64,000 bases of DNA from Gammaproteobacteria bacterium (GTDB lineage Bacteria; Pseudomonadota; Gammaproteobacteria; JAJFKO01), in contig JAJFKO010000038.1 in assembly GCA_021773175.1 (NCBI GenBank), positions 124,001-188,000 of the forward strand, written 5' to 3'. The position numbers were made by a program, and so were the translations under genes. This document shows positions 27,006 through 38,935 of the stretch, in pieces; position 1 is the stretch's first letter; the number at the start of each line of letters is the position of its first letter. Below the pieces are notes generated by a model. That model was given only the letters and a program-made list of their open reading frames with translations. It was not told where the DNA came from and did no database searches.

Positions 27006-28196
27006 ATGACAGTCATTTCTTATGCTCAGAATTTTGAAGACGTTATGTTGTTACGGGCGTTCAAGGATATAAACGATGGTTTCTATATCGATGTTGGTGC
27101 TAATGATCCAACTAATGACTCTGTGACCAAAGCATTTTACGATATGGGCTGGCATGGCATTAACATTGAGCCGGCTGAGCAATGGTTTGTAAAGTTAACA
27201 GAGCAGCGATCACGTGATATCAACATTCAGATGGCAGCTGGAACTGAGCGGGGCGAGCTAACACTGTATGAATTTCCTGATACAGGTTTATCTACAGTTG
27301 CGGCAGATATTGCTAATAAGCATGTTGCTGAAGGCACTTTTGCAATGGTAGAAAAGAAAGTAGCAGTAGAGCCATTAACAGATATCTGTCGAGAGCATCT
27401 AAGTAATACTATTCATTTTTTAAAAATTGATGTTGAAGGTGTTGAAGAGCAGGTTCTTCGAGGCATTGATTTTGCTGTTATGCGACCATGGATTATAGTG
27501 GTAGAGTCAACTTTGCCGCGAACACAGATTGAAAGTTACGCTAGCTGGGAATCTATATTAGTGTCTGCTGATTATGAATTTGTTTATTTTGATGGCTTAA
27601 ATCGCTTTTATATTGCGGCAGAACATCAAGAATTAAAAGCGCATTTTAGTATACCGCCAAATTGTTTTGATGAATTTATTATGAATTGCTCAGAAGATAG
27701 CTCAGTACACAACCGAACAATACAAGAAATCAAGCATCTCCAAGCAACCTTAAGAGGTATAGAGAATAGTCGAGCATGGACGTTACTAATGCTGATGCGG
27801 AAAACTAAATTGAGCTGTAAGTATAGGTTAAGTTTAATGAATCCATCTAGATTTAAAAGTCGATCTTTTTCTAGGCCTCGAGTTATAGCGAAAATTGTAT
27901 CGAAAACTCAACAAATGCAAGCAAATAAAACTCATTTGCGGGCGAAAGTGGTTGCCACATTAAGTAACTATCCATTGCTATATAAATGTGCACGCAAATT
28001 AAAAAATTTGCCAACGCCTCTATTACAACAACAAGCAGCTCATTCTTTTGTAAAGCATTCGGATACAGAGACCCAGGAAGCTGAAGAGCATGCACCAGAT
28101 CGAGGCTCGATGCTCTCTGCAAATGCACAGCGAATTTATAATAAGTTGCAAACAATGATTGCGCAACCCAAGCAGAGGAAGAATAATTGCGAATAG
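27006..28196 (+). CDS. FkbM-family SAM-dependent methyltransferase with helical tail
   Basis: The 396-residue protein has an FkbM methyltransferase domain at residues 1-210. It begins SYAQNFEDVMLLRAF, the usual start of polysaccharide-locus members, followed by the SAM-binding FYIDVGANDPTNDSVTKAFY, GINIEPAEQWF and FLKIDVEGVEEQVLRG motifs. It probably O-methylates a sugar of the polysaccharide, perhaps as a chain-end cap. The C-terminal 180 residues are basic and helical, ending in SANAQRIYNKLQ, and resemble tails found on other glycan-assembly proteins. Its end overlaps the next gene by ten bases. Confidence 0.88.
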   Translation: MTVISYAQNFEDVMLLRAFKDINDGFYIDVGANDPTNDSVTKAFYDMGWHGINIEPAEQWFVKLTEQRSRDINIQMAAGTERGELTLYEFPDTGLSTVAADIANKHVAEGTFAMVEKKVAVEPLTDICREHLSNTIHFLKIDVEGVEEQVLRGIDFAVMRPWIIVVESTLPRTQIESYASWESILVSADYEFVYFDGLNRFYIAAEHQELKAHFSIPPNCFDEFIMNCSEDSSVHNRTIQEIKHLQATLRGIENSRAWTLLMLMRKTKLSCKYRLSLMNPSRFKSRSFSRPRVIAKIVSKTQQMQANKTHLRAKVVATLSNYPLLYKCARKLKNLPTPLLQQQAAHSFVKHSDTETQEAEEHAPDRGSMLSANAQRIYNKLQTMIAQPKQRKNNCE

Positions 28197-31105
28197 TTAT
28201 TGATTTACAAGCTGCCCAAGGTGCCAGCATGCAGCGCGGCATTGGTCGTTACTCTTTACATTTGGCTCAAGCCATTGCCCGCAATAAACAAGATAATGAT
28301 GTTATTATTGCTTTAAATGGTCATTTTACTGAGAGTGTCAAGACTATCCGTGCGGCATTTAAGGATTTACTGCCAGCCCAAAACATCTATGTTTGGAATC
28401 CTATTACAGGTATTGATAATTTATCTGATAAGGGCGCGTCGTTACGCAAAATAGCTGAGTTATGTCGAGAAGCTTTTCTTGCAGATCTAAACCCTGACGT
28501 ACTCTTAGTGAGTAGTTTATTTGAAGGTTTATCAGATGAGATTACAACATCGATAGGCTTGTTAAGTAATATTATTCCAACTGCAACGATATGCTATGAT
28601 TTAATTCCATACATGTATCCAGATACATACCTGAACGCTCCAATAGTACGAGCTTGGTATGAGCGTAAGCTTGACCATATGCGGCGTGCAGATTTAATTT
28701 TAACAATATCAGAATCTTCTCGTCAGGATCTATTAGAAAATATCGATATTTTCGAGACGATCGTGACCAATATCTCTAGTGCTGTTGATAGTTGTTTCCA
28801 ACCAATATCAATTAATAAGACAGATGAAGCAAAAATTAGAGCGCAGTATAAACTACCGTTACCTTTTGTGATGTATACAGGAGGCATTGATTATCGGAAA
28901 AATGTTGAAGGACTTATTCGTGCTTATGCAGAATTGCCCTTGGCAGTACGTCAGCAACATCATCTTGCAATTGTTTGTAATATTCAAGCAGCAGAGAAAA
29001 GAAATCTTGAACAGCTTGCATCTAAGCATGGTCTTGCCAAAAGCGAACTTGTATTAACAGGCTATGTGTCGGATGCTGATTTATTAGTTCTTTATAATCT
29101 ATGTAAATTCTTTGTGTTTCCATCTATTCATGAAGGTTTTGGCCTACCTGTTTTAGAAGCTATGGCGTGTGGTCGAGCCGTTATTGGTAGTAATACCTCG
29201 AGTATTCCTGAAGTCATTGCTCGTCAAGATGCTTTGTTTGACCCTAGAGATGATAATGCTATTACTGAAAAGTTACTGAAAGCTATGAATGATACGGGCT
29301 ATCGGGAAGTCTTGCAGGAGCATGGTTTACAACAAACAAAGAATTTTTCTTGGGAAGCTACGGCTAAACTAGCTATCCAGGCCTTAGGTAAGCTACATCA
29401 TTCTAGTCAGCAAAAACGAGACTTGTTCGTGGCGCCACCACGCCGTCCAAAGCTTGCCTTTGTCTCACCTTTGCCTCCGGAGCGTAGCGGTATTAGTGAT
29501 TATAGCGCTGAATTATTACCGCTATTAACGCGTTATTATGATGTGGATGTTATTGTTGATCAAAAGACGATTACGACACCATGGATAAATGCGAACTGCC
29601 AAATTCATAATGTTCGATGGTTTAAACAGCATGCTAATAAATATGAACGTGTTGTATATCAGTTTGGAAACTCTGCCTTTCATGAGCATATGTTTGAATT
29701 GTTAGACGCGATACCTGGTATTGTTATTTTACACGACTTTTTTCTTTCTGGTATTATAGCGCACATGGAGCTGCATAATCAGCAAACCAATTATTTTGCT
29801 AAAGAACTCTATTATGCCCATGGTTATGCTGCATTAGAAGCGCTTTTTAAAACGGATGATATTGCTGATGTTATCATGCGCTATCCTTGCAATGCGCGTG
29901 TTTTACAATATGCTCAAGGTGTTATTGTTCATACCGAGTATTCTCGACAATTAGCACAACGTTGGTATGGCGAAAAGTATGCACATGACTGGCAAGCTAT
30001 ACCTTTGTTAAGAGCGATGTCTGCTAAGCAAAACGCATATACTGCTAGAAAAGCTCTTGACCTACAAACAGACAACTTTATTGTCTGTAGTTTTGGAATG
30101 CTTGCCGAAACGAAATCAAATGATAGATTACTGACAGCCTGGTTAGCATCAGAATTATCCCACCAGGAACATTGCCAACTTATTTTTGTTGGTGAAAATC
30201 CCGATGGTCGATATGGACAAGCTTTACGGAAGAAAATCCATGATAGTCATGCAGCAAAGAGAATTATTATTACTGGCTGGACAGATGCTACAACCTATAA
30301 AAATTATTTGCTTGCTGCTGATTGTGCTGTGCAGTTACGTAGACTCTCTCGAGGTGAAACGTCTGCTGCCGTGCTAGATTGTATGAATTATGGTTTGCCA
30401 ACAATTGCTAATGCTCATGGGAGTATGGCGGAGTTGCCTGCTGAGACAATCTATAAGCTCGAAGATAATTTTACTGATACAGACTTAGTTACTGCTTTGA
30501 ATACACTATGGAGAGACAACGGTCTGCGAGCTCAGTTTGCAGAACACAGTTTTGAACATATCCGACGTTATCATGCTCCACACATATGTGCTCAACAGTA
30601 TTATGAAAGTATTGAAAATTTTTATAGACAAGCAACGACGTCAACTTCCGTTTTGCTACAACAGGTTAGCGAACATTGCGATAAGAACCTTTCAGAAGAG
30701 AGTTTATGTGCGGTTGCTAAGTCAATACATCAGTCAATACCCCTGAAATTTACTCAGCAGCAAATTTTTATTGATATCTCAGTGTTAGTTAGTGCGAATA
30801 GTGAAAATATAAATAGGCAGAGTAGCGTTTTAAAAATATTACAAGAACAGCTCGATAAATCGCAGGCTGGCGTGCGAATTGAGCCGGTATATGCTTTAGC
30901 TAAGCATAGATATTTTTATGCCCGAAGTTTTATGTTGAGATACCTTGAATGCCCAAAAGATATTATGAACGATGAACCTATTGATTTTAAAGTTGGAGAT
31001 GTTTTCTTGGGTTTTGATTTTCAATCTGAAATCTCAGCTGAACAACAAAAATTTTATGAACAGTTGCGATGTTATGGGGTTGATGTACAACTTCTTAATG
31101 CATAA
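28187..31105 (+). CDS. Two-domain GT4 glycosyltransferase (fusion of two GT-B units), copy 1
   Basis: A 972-residue cytoplasmic protein with two tandem GT-B glycosyltransferase modules. Module 1 (residues 1-400) starts MRIVIDLQAAQG, with RGIGRYSLHLA near 18, a TGGIDYRKNVEGLIRAY motif near 230 and the donor-binding E-x7-E motif HEGFGLPVLEAMACG near 325. Module 2 (about 415-810) starts KLAFVSPLPPERSGISDYS and has RGETSAAVLDCMNYG near 725. The last 150 residues are unassigned. The start is TTG at 28187, supported by AGAGGAAGA and the conserved first residues, and it overlaps fkbM. It probably adds successive deoxymannose-type sugars, an inference from the locus. Confidence 0.88.
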   Translation: MRIVIDLQAAQGASMQRGIGRYSLHLAQAIARNKQDNDVIIALNGHFTESVKTIRAAFKDLLPAQNIYVWNPITGIDNLSDKGASLRKIAELCREAFLADLNPDVLLVSSLFEGLSDEITTSIGLLSNIIPTATICYDLIPYMYPDTYLNAPIVRAWYERKLDHMRRADLILTISESSRQDLLENIDIFETIVTNISSAVDSCFQPISINKTDEAKIRAQYKLPLPFVMYTGGIDYRKNVEGLIRAYAELPLAVRQQHHLAIVCNIQAAEKRNLEQLASKHGLAKSELVLTGYVSDADLLVLYNLCKFFVFPSIHEGFGLPVLEAMACGRAVIGSNTSSIPEVIARQDALFDPRDDNAITEKLLKAMNDTGYREVLQEHGLQQTKNFSWEATAKLAIQALGKLHHSSQQKRDLFVAPPRRPKLAFVSPLPPERSGISDYSAELLPLLTRYYDVDVIVDQKTITTPWINANCQIHNVRWFKQHANKYERVVYQFGNSAFHEHMFELLDAIPGIVILHDFFLSGIIAHMELHNQQTNYFAKELYYAHGYAALEALFKTDDIADVIMRYPCNARVLQYAQGVIVHTEYSRQLAQRWYGEKYAHDWQAIPLLRAMSAKQNAYTARKALDLQTDNFIVCSFGMLAETKSNDRLLTAWLASELSHQEHCQLIFVGENPDGRYGQALRKKIHDSHAAKRIIITGWTDATTYKNYLLAADCAVQLRRLSRGETSAAVLDCMNYGLPTIANAHGSMAELPAETIYKLEDNFTDTDLVTALNTLWRDNGLRAQFAEHSFEHIRRYHAPHICAQQYYESIENFYRQATTSTSVLLQQVSEHCDKNLSEESLCAVAKSIHQSIPLKFTQQQIFIDISVLVSANSENINRQSSVLKILQEQLDKSQAGVRIEPVYALAKHRYFYARSFMLRYLECPKDIMNDEPIDFKVGDVFLGFDFQSEISAEQQKFYEQLRCYGVDVQLLNA

Positions 31106-31196
31106 ATATACTACCATTGTATTTTAATATTTTACAGCTTTCTAGAAGAAGCTATAATTAATGGTAGCGATAAATATATTAGTTGGGGAAATCATG

Positions 31197-32147
31197 ATGC
31201 GATATGATTACGACTTATCTCGTTCAGCAATAAAAATTGAACAAGTTCGTACTATGCCAGGTTATGATGAAGCAAAAAGTATTTCTGAAATTACTAAAGA
31301 TATCTCACCACAAGAATTTGAAACTAATTACCGTATTCCTCTGCGCCCAGCTGTTTTGAGGGGAGGCGTGACACATTGGCCTGCCACTCAATTATGGAGT
31401 AATTTAGATTATTTGGTAAAAAAAAGCGGTCAGGAAAAAATACATATCTCAAAAGGATTAGCTCTAGATTTCCTGTTAAAACACAAAGTAAGCAAGAAAT
31501 TGCTCTTGAAAAATCGACATAAATTTATCCAAACAATGACAGTAAAAGAGTATTTAAAATATCTATCAACACAATATGATCCAAATACAATACTATATGC
31601 ACGCAGTGCTGAAATTCCTACTAGTTTATTAGATGATGTCGGTGTTTTACCATGTTGTTCAGAAGCAGAATTTAATAATCTGCTATTCTTCGGCAGATCT
31701 TCTTTTACTGACCTTCATGAACATAGCGGATCTGATGCCTTCATGTGTCAAATATCTGGAACCAAGGAAGTTATTTTATTTCCTCCTGATGACATAAATG
31801 CTAAAGCACTTTATCGAAGACCTGGATCTAATTGGTCTCCGGTTCGGTTGTTTAATGTAGATCTTAAAAAATTTCCGCTCTTTTCTAAAGCCACTCCTTA
31901 CAGAGTTACGGTGAATGCTGGCGATGCTTTATACATTCCTAATCCATGGTGGCATGCTGTCGTAAGCCTTGATGATGTAACTACAACAACCGTTGCTTGT
32001 TTCTTTCCCCCTAAAAGATATGATTTTAAATCACCTCAAACACGAAGTTTATTCTTGCGACGGCCTTGGGCTAGCAGACGTCACTGCAAACAAGAGCAAA
32101 TTGTATTTCCAAGCTGGTTTGAATTATTAAAAAAAAGTTTCTTATAA
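31197..32147 (+). CDS. JmjC/cupin-8-like protein, putative Fe(II)/2-oxoglutarate oxygenase
   Basis: A 316-residue protein resembling the cupin-8/JmjC family. It has RPAVLRGGVTHWPATQLW near residue 50, FTDLHEHSGSDAFMCQISG followed by TKEVILFPPDD near 175-205, and GDALYIPNPWWHAVVSL near 245. The usual metal triad is HxD...H; here the first pair reads HEH, so the Asp is replaced by His. ATG 31197 is chosen because GGGGA lies seven bases before it; the ATG three bases earlier and one 36 bases upstream are alternatives. It sits inside the polysaccharide locus, where it could hydroxylate or otherwise modify a glycan or a protein; this is not known. Confidence 0.75.
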   Translation: MRYDYDLSRSAIKIEQVRTMPGYDEAKSISEITKDISPQEFETNYRIPLRPAVLRGGVTHWPATQLWSNLDYLVKKSGQEKIHISKGLALDFLLKHKVSKKLLLKNRHKFIQTMTVKEYLKYLSTQYDPNTILYARSAEIPTSLLDDVGVLPCCSEAEFNNLLFFGRSSFTDLHEHSGSDAFMCQISGTKEVILFPPDDINAKALYRRPGSNWSPVRLFNVDLKKFPLFSKATPYRVTVNAGDALYIPNPWWHAVVSLDDVTTTTVACFFPPKRYDFKSPQTRSLFLRRPWASRRHCKQEQIVFPSWFELLKKSFL

Positions 32148-32352
32148 GTGAATATACCCATTGGAATTCTTGCATTTCGAACCCCAAGTGGGCATAGATG
32201 TTTTTTAATCAGGTTGATTCGTTTTTGATTTTTTTATTGGCTTATTTGCTGCACACCAAGTTTACTTTTATCCCAATATTCAGGTGTACATTTATTGGGC
32301 GAAAATAATAGTGAAATCTTGTAAACACTGGTTTTTTAAGCCTTAAAACTCA

Positions 32353-34387
<2,035 letters not shown>

Positions 34388-34398
<11 letters not shown>

Positions 34399-34435
34399 AG
34401 TTGCAAGTCTTGATATTAGTAATTATATTGTATAG
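34388..34435 (+). other. Upstream in-frame segment of the ABC permease gene ending in an amber codon
   Basis: From ATG 34388, which overlaps the rmd end by 11 bases, 15 codons (MQDKVASLDISNYIV) run in the same frame as the permease up to TAG at 34433-34435. Immediately after the TAG the frame continues PSQLELAANDF into the recognised permease. The join looks like the natural N-terminus of this permease family interrupted by one nonsense codon. Confidence 0.6.
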
Positions 34436-34450
34436 CCAAGCCAATTAGAA

Positions 34451-35230
34451 TTGGCGGCTAATGATTTTTTACATAGTTTTGTGAGTTGGCGTATTTGGGT
34501 CTTATTGGCTTGGCAAGATGTTCGCTTACGCTATCGACGTTCAAAGATAGGACCGTTTTGGATAACCATTAGTATGGCAACCATGATTTATACGATGGGT
34601 TTCCTTTACGGTAAATTATTTAAAATGGATCTTCACCAGTACTTTCCTTTTGTTGCTGGTGGCATGTTGATTTGGGTGTCAATTTCTGCGGTAATTATCG
34701 AGTCTAGTGACACGTTTATGGAAGCTGCAAGTTATATAAAACAAATTCGCCTGCCTTATACGATTTATATTATGCGTACTATTATGCGTAATATTATTAT
34801 TCTGCTGCATAACGCGATTGCTGTTATTCCGATTTTAATCTATTTCAATGTGCCATTTTCATGGTCGCAACTTGGCTATCTTATTTTAGGTTTGTTTCTT
34901 TTGATTGCTTGCAGCGTAAGTTATGGGCTGATATTTGCTTTGATCGGTACACGTTTTAGAGATATTAAACAGGTTATTAATAGTTTGGTGCAAGTTGCTT
35001 TTATCTTAACGCCGATTATGTGGATGCCAAAATTACTACCGGAAAAGTATCGAATATATGCTGAAATCAATCCTCTGAATCAAATGATCAATTTAGTTCG
35101 GACTCCCTTAACGGGGCATAGCACATCGACACTTACATTAGAGTACAGTATTGCATTAGTCATTGTTGGGTGGTTATTAGCGCTAGGTTTGCTTGCTTAT
35201 AATCGTCGCAAATTAATTTTTTGGATTTAA
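34451..35230 (+). CDS. wzm: ABC-2 type polysaccharide/O-antigen exporter permease (Wzm-like), N-terminus interrupted by amber codon
   Basis: The membrane half of an ABC exporter that moves lipid-linked polysaccharide to the periplasm. The 259-residue frame shows WQDVRLRYRRSKIGPFWITIS near residue 23, then about six transmembrane helices, the IGTRFRDIKQVI cytoplasmic motif and LTPIMWMPKLLP near 180, all typical of ABC2_membrane polysaccharide permeases. The intact frame would start at ATG 34388 and give 280 residues, but TAG at 34433-34435 blocks it. TTG 34451 is the first plausible restart and has no good ribosome site. Function may depend on suppression, reinitiation, or the stop being an error. 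It is paired with wzt four bases downstream. Confidence 0.8.
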   Translation: MAANDFLHSFVSWRIWVLLAWQDVRLRYRRSKIGPFWITISMATMIYTMGFLYGKLFKMDLHQYFPFVAGGMLIWVSISAVIIESSDTFMEAASYIKQIRLPYTIYIMRTIMRNIIILLHNAIAVIPILIYFNVPFSWSQLGYLILGLFLLIACSVSYGLIFALIGTRFRDIKQVINSLVQVAFILTPIMWMPKLLPEKYRIYAEINPLNQMINLVRTPLTGHSTSTLTLEYSIALVIVGWLLALGLLAYNRRKLIFWI

Positions 35231-35234
35231 TAAT

Positions 35235-35996
35235 ATGGCCAGAATAGAATTACAAAATGTACATTTAAATATTCCTATTTATGGGATTAGTTCGCGTTCA
35301 TTGAAAAGCGAATTTATCCGTATAACCACAGGGGGAATGTTAAACCGTAATAAAGATAGCAATGTCGCTACGGTTAATGCACTTGATAATGTTAATTTGA
35401 CTATTGAGCATGGTGATCGTGTTGGCTTAATTGGGCATAACGGTGCTGGGAAAAGTACTTTATTACGTATGTTGGCAGGTATTTATGAGCCGACCCAAGG
35501 ACATGCGGTTGTTGATGGCAGAGTCACGGCATTATTAGACGTGATGATGGGACTTGATCCTGAGTCAACAGGGTATGACAATATTTTATTGCGTGGTATT
35601 TTACATGGTTTAACATTTACTGAGATTAGACGCAAACAAAAAGAAATTGCTGAATTTACTGACCTTGGTGGCTATCTTAACATGCCAATTCGTACCTATT
35701 CTTCAGGTATGCAATTGCGTTTAGCATTTGCTATCGCTACTAATGTTGTACCTGAAATTTTAATACTCGATGAAATTGTTGGTGCAGGTGATGCTAGCTT
35801 CATGCACAAAGCTAAAAAGAAGATTGACGAATTAATCGTGCATTCCGAAATCGTCATTATCGCTTCGCATAGCATGGATATTTTACATTCGCTGTGTAAT
35901 AAAGTGATTTGGCTTGATGCTGGGAAAGTCGCTTATTATGGTGTAGTGAGTGCGGGAATAGAGCAATATGAAGAAGCTGTCAAAAGCAGTTGTTAA
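35235..35996 (+). CDS. wzt: ABC polysaccharide exporter ATP-binding protein (Wzt-like, no C-terminal sugar-binding domain)
   Basis: The 253-residue ATPase has Walker A GHNGAGKST (about 67-75), the Q-loop region TALLDVMMGLDPESTGYDN typical of polysaccharide exporters, signature YSSGMQLRLAF (about 156), Walker B ILILDEIVGAGD, and the His-switch IASHS. The chain ends soon after the nucleotide-binding domain, so the C-terminal carbohydrate-binding domain of chain-end-sensing Wzt proteins is missing. The exporter is therefore more like types that do not check a terminal modification. It lies between wzm and a small protein gene. Confidence 0.93.
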   Translation: MARIELQNVHLNIPIYGISSRSLKSEFIRITTGGMLNRNKDSNVATVNALDNVNLTIEHGDRVGLIGHNGAGKSTLLRMLAGIYEPTQGHAVVDGRVTALLDVMMGLDPESTGYDNILLRGILHGLTFTEIRRKQKEIAEFTDLGGYLNMPIRTYSSGMQLRLAFAIATNVVPEILILDEIVGAGDASFMHKAKKKIDELIVHSEIVIIASHSMDILHSLCNKVIWLDAGKVAYYGVVSAGIEQYEEAVKSSC

Positions 35997-36009
35997 GGTG
36001 AGAACAAAT

Positions 36010-36306
36010 ATGCAGGTCAAACAATCTATGACGAGGACAGTGAAAAACTTGTTAAAGCCAAGTGTGCGCTACGGTTTTCAAAAAATAAAAACTACGCCGT
36101 TTTTGTTTGATTTTGCTAAGTCATGTTATTTGCGTTATCCAAACATCGCAAAATGGTTTGTGCTGAAATTAGGCGTGCTTGATTATGATAATTTTTTCGA
36201 TGGTTATATGAATGCGAATGCGGCTCGCTATGAGTTGCCAGTAACAGAGCGCGTTACTTTATTTGCTGAGAAACTGCAATTAGAAATTAATAAATATAGG
36301 TCGTAA
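36010..36306 (+). CDS. Small basic helical protein of the polysaccharide locus
   Basis: A 98-residue protein with no recognised family. ATG 36010 is chosen because AAGGTGAG lies eight bases before it; an ATG at 35968, inside wzt, would add 14 residues. The sequence is basic and helical (NLLKPSVRYGFQKIK, RYPNIAKWFVLKLGVLD) and ends VTERVTLFAEKLQLEIN. Its pattern recalls the C-terminal tail of the FkbM protein at 27006, which also precedes a two-domain glycosyltransferase gene directly. It is packed between wzt and the next gene (two-base gap), so a role in glycan assembly is inferred. Confidence 0.6.
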   Translation: MQVKQSMTRTVKNLLKPSVRYGFQKIKTTPFLFDFAKSCYLRYPNIAKWFVLKLGVLDYDNFFDGYMNANAARYELPVTERVTLFAEKLQLEINKYRS

Positions 36307-36308
36307 CT

Positions 36309-38894
36309 ATGCGCATTGCTATGGATATGCAAGCTTGCCAAACGCGTCAATCCGCAACCAGAGGGATTGGTCGTTATTCATTAGGATTAACGCAGGGGCT
36401 AGCGCAGCTTCAGCATTCTCATGACCTGCGTATTGCGCTTAATGGTAATTACGAAGAAGCAGGCAAGACAGTTCAATCACAATTGGCCTCTTATCTTAAT
36501 CAAACGGCATTTAGTCGCTACTATTATTCAGCTGAAATAAAAAAAGATTATCAACAGGCTGTTGCAGAACGTTTAATAAGTCATCATTTCACACAATTAC
36601 AACCAGATATTATTCATGTGGCTAGCCTTTTTGAAGGTTGTATGGAACAAGCTTTAGTCTCTTCAGAATTACTTAATATTCCACACGCAATCAAAGCCGT
36701 GACGTTGTACGATCTAATTCCCCTTCTATTTAAACAGCATTATCTCGATACAGGGCGTAGCAGCAGTAAAGAATTTTATTATAAACAACTAGCTTTACTA
36801 GAAAAATTTGATTTAATCTTCGCTATTTCCGAAGCTACACGCCAAGATGCGATTCATCACTTAAATATTGCACCAGAAAAGATTATTGCTATTGGCGGTG
36901 GTATTGATAGTCAGTTTGTACCCATGAAATTAACCACTGTGATGAAAACTTCATTACGTGAAAAGTATCATTTAAAAGATAACTTTATTCTATATACAGG
37001 CGGTATTGATTTCAGGAAGAACCTACAAAGATTAATTGCCGCTTATGCAAATTTACCGTTATCAATACGTGAATCACAACAGCTGGTTATTGTTTGCAAA
37101 TGCTCAGACGTTGATAAAAAAAGATTACTCGTAGATGCGCAAAAGTTTGGTGTTAATAATGATGAAATAGTTTTTACTGGCTTTGTCTCGGATGAAGAAC
37201 TCGTTGCTTTTTATAATCTCTGTACCTTATTTATTTTCCCTTCTTTATATGAAGGCTTTGGCTTGCCTATCGTCGAGGCGATGGCATGTGGCGCTGCGAC
37301 AATTGCAGCAAACACCTCGAGTATGGCGGAAATTATTGACCGCCAAGATGCCTTATTTGATCCCAATGATGTTGTGTCTATTACCGATGCAATGCAACGC
37401 GCTCTAACAAATAAAGACTTCTTGAATGAATTAAAACACTATGGATTACAGCGCGCGCAAGAATTCACCTGGGAAAAATCAGCAAAACGCGTATTAACTG
37501 CCTATGAAGAAGCTTATAAGACAAAACAACAAGCTCAATTGACATTAGTTTCTGCAAGAGAAAATAAAGAAAGAATCGCATTCTTTTCACCATTACCTGA
37601 ACAAGCGTCAGGAATTGCTGATTACAGTGCAAAGTTATTGCCTGAGTTGGCGATATTTTTTGATATAGACTTATATGTAGAAGACATAGGTAATGTCAAT
37701 CATGAGTTATTAGGAAATAATTTTAATATTTTCTCTTATCATGATTATCCTAAATACCATAAAGACTATTCTACAACTATCTATCAAATGGGTAACTCAC
37801 ATTTTCATTTTTATATGTATGAAATGCTTAGTAAATATCCGGGCGTGGTAGTGTTGCATGACTTTTTCTTAAGCGAGTCTATGTTGCATATGACATTAGG
37901 GCGGACGGATAAGCTCGAAGCTTTGGTCGCTTATGCGCATGGTGACGCAATCGCAAAGCGTATTAGCGCTGATGATGACAGTAGAAGATCTGTTATGCAG
38001 AATTACCCTATTAATAAACACGTGCTTAATAATGCTTTGGGAATAATTTTTCATTCGCCATTTTGTTTACAGCTTATGCGAAAATATTATCCTGATATGT
38101 TGATGCCCGCGATAAATATTATTAAACAACCTTGTCTGTTGCCACAGAAAGTCAATGCTGATGAGCTTAGAGCTCAATTTGGTTTTACTGCAGATGAAAT
38201 TTTGATTTGCAGCTTTGGTGGATTGGGCAAGACAAAATTAAATGAGCGTTTATTTGAGGCTTTTACACAGTTGCCCGAGGAAATATTAGCCAAAGCAAAA
38301 TTAATCTATGTGGGGCAAAGTGATTCAATCGAAGCAAAAGCATTAATGAAGGCCGTGAAAGCATCGGCATATAAGCAACAAATTGTTTTCACTGACAGAG
38401 TTAATAAAGAGCAATACCATGCCTACTTGCAAATTGCCGATATCGCAGTACAGTTGCGAACCCATACGCGCGGCGAAACATCTGCCGCTGTTCTTGATTG
38501 TCTATCTTATGCTATTCCGACAATTGTTAATGCTTATGCAGCATTTAATGATTATCCCGAGGATGTTGTTTATAAAATTAGTGAGACAGCAGAGCTGGAT
38601 GCTCTTCAAAAAGCACTGCAAATACTTTGTGGTAATGCTGAGCTTAGAAGCAAAATAGGTGAAAATGCGACGTCTTATATTAATACTAATCATGAACCCC
38701 AAATGATTGCTAAGCAGTATGCACAGGCTATTGCTGTGTCTATAGAACGTCATGAAGCTTCAAGTGAAGAGCGCTTGCTTGAGGATCTTGGAAAGATTAT
38801 TAACTCTAATGTTATAAATTCTGTGGAAATAGAAAAGATAGCATTAGATGCTGTTAGTAATGAAGTGCTTGAGAGCACAGAAATAGAAACGTAG
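36309..38894 (+). CDS. Two-domain GT4 glycosyltransferase (fusion of two GT-B units), copy 2
   Basis: An 861-residue paralog of the protein at 28187. Module 1 (residues 1-400) begins MRIAMDMQACQ, with RGIGRYSLGLTQG, TGGIDFRKNLQRLIAAY near 230 and YEGFGLPIVEAMACG near 320. Module 2 (about 420-800) begins RIAFFSPLPEQASGIADYSAK and has RGETSAAVLDCLSYA near 725. Both catalytic-site E-x7-E type regions look intact. The short C-terminal tail is acidic. It probably extends the polysaccharide chain with the deoxy-hexose made by Gmd/Rmd. Confidence 0.88.
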   Translation: MRIAMDMQACQTRQSATRGIGRYSLGLTQGLAQLQHSHDLRIALNGNYEEAGKTVQSQLASYLNQTAFSRYYYSAEIKKDYQQAVAERLISHHFTQLQPDIIHVASLFEGCMEQALVSSELLNIPHAIKAVTLYDLIPLLFKQHYLDTGRSSSKEFYYKQLALLEKFDLIFAISEATRQDAIHHLNIAPEKIIAIGGGIDSQFVPMKLTTVMKTSLREKYHLKDNFILYTGGIDFRKNLQRLIAAYANLPLSIRESQQLVIVCKCSDVDKKRLLVDAQKFGVNNDEIVFTGFVSDEELVAFYNLCTLFIFPSLYEGFGLPIVEAMACGAATIAANTSSMAEIIDRQDALFDPNDVVSITDAMQRALTNKDFLNELKHYGLQRAQEFTWEKSAKRVLTAYEEAYKTKQQAQLTLVSARENKERIAFFSPLPEQASGIADYSAKLLPELAIFFDIDLYVEDIGNVNHELLGNNFNIFSYHDYPKYHKDYSTTIYQMGNSHFHFYMYEMLSKYPGVVVLHDFFLSESMLHMTLGRTDKLEALVAYAHGDAIAKRISADDDSRRSVMQNYPINKHVLNNALGIIFHSPFCLQLMRKYYPDMLMPAINIIKQPCLLPQKVNADELRAQFGFTADEILICSFGGLGKTKLNERLFEAFTQLPEEILAKAKLIYVGQSDSIEAKALMKAVKASAYKQQIVFTDRVNKEQYHAYLQIADIAVQLRTHTRGETSAAVLDCLSYAIPTIVNAYAAFNDYPEDVVYKISETAELDALQKALQILCGNAELRSKIGENATSYINTNHEPQMIAKQYAQAIAVSIERHEASSEERLLEDLGKIINSNVINSVEIEKIALDAVSNEVLESTEIET

Positions 38895-38919
38895 TTTATA
38901 GGGCTTTGCGTAAGTATTA
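38895..38919. repeat. Degenerate remnant of a TAGGACTTACG-type repeat end
   Basis: TATAGGGCTT followed by TGCGTAAGT, just after the glycosyltransferase stop, resembles the left end of the 90-bp subtype B copy. No matching right end is present. Confidence 0.3.
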
Positions 38920-38935
38920 ATTTATAAGGTTTGTG

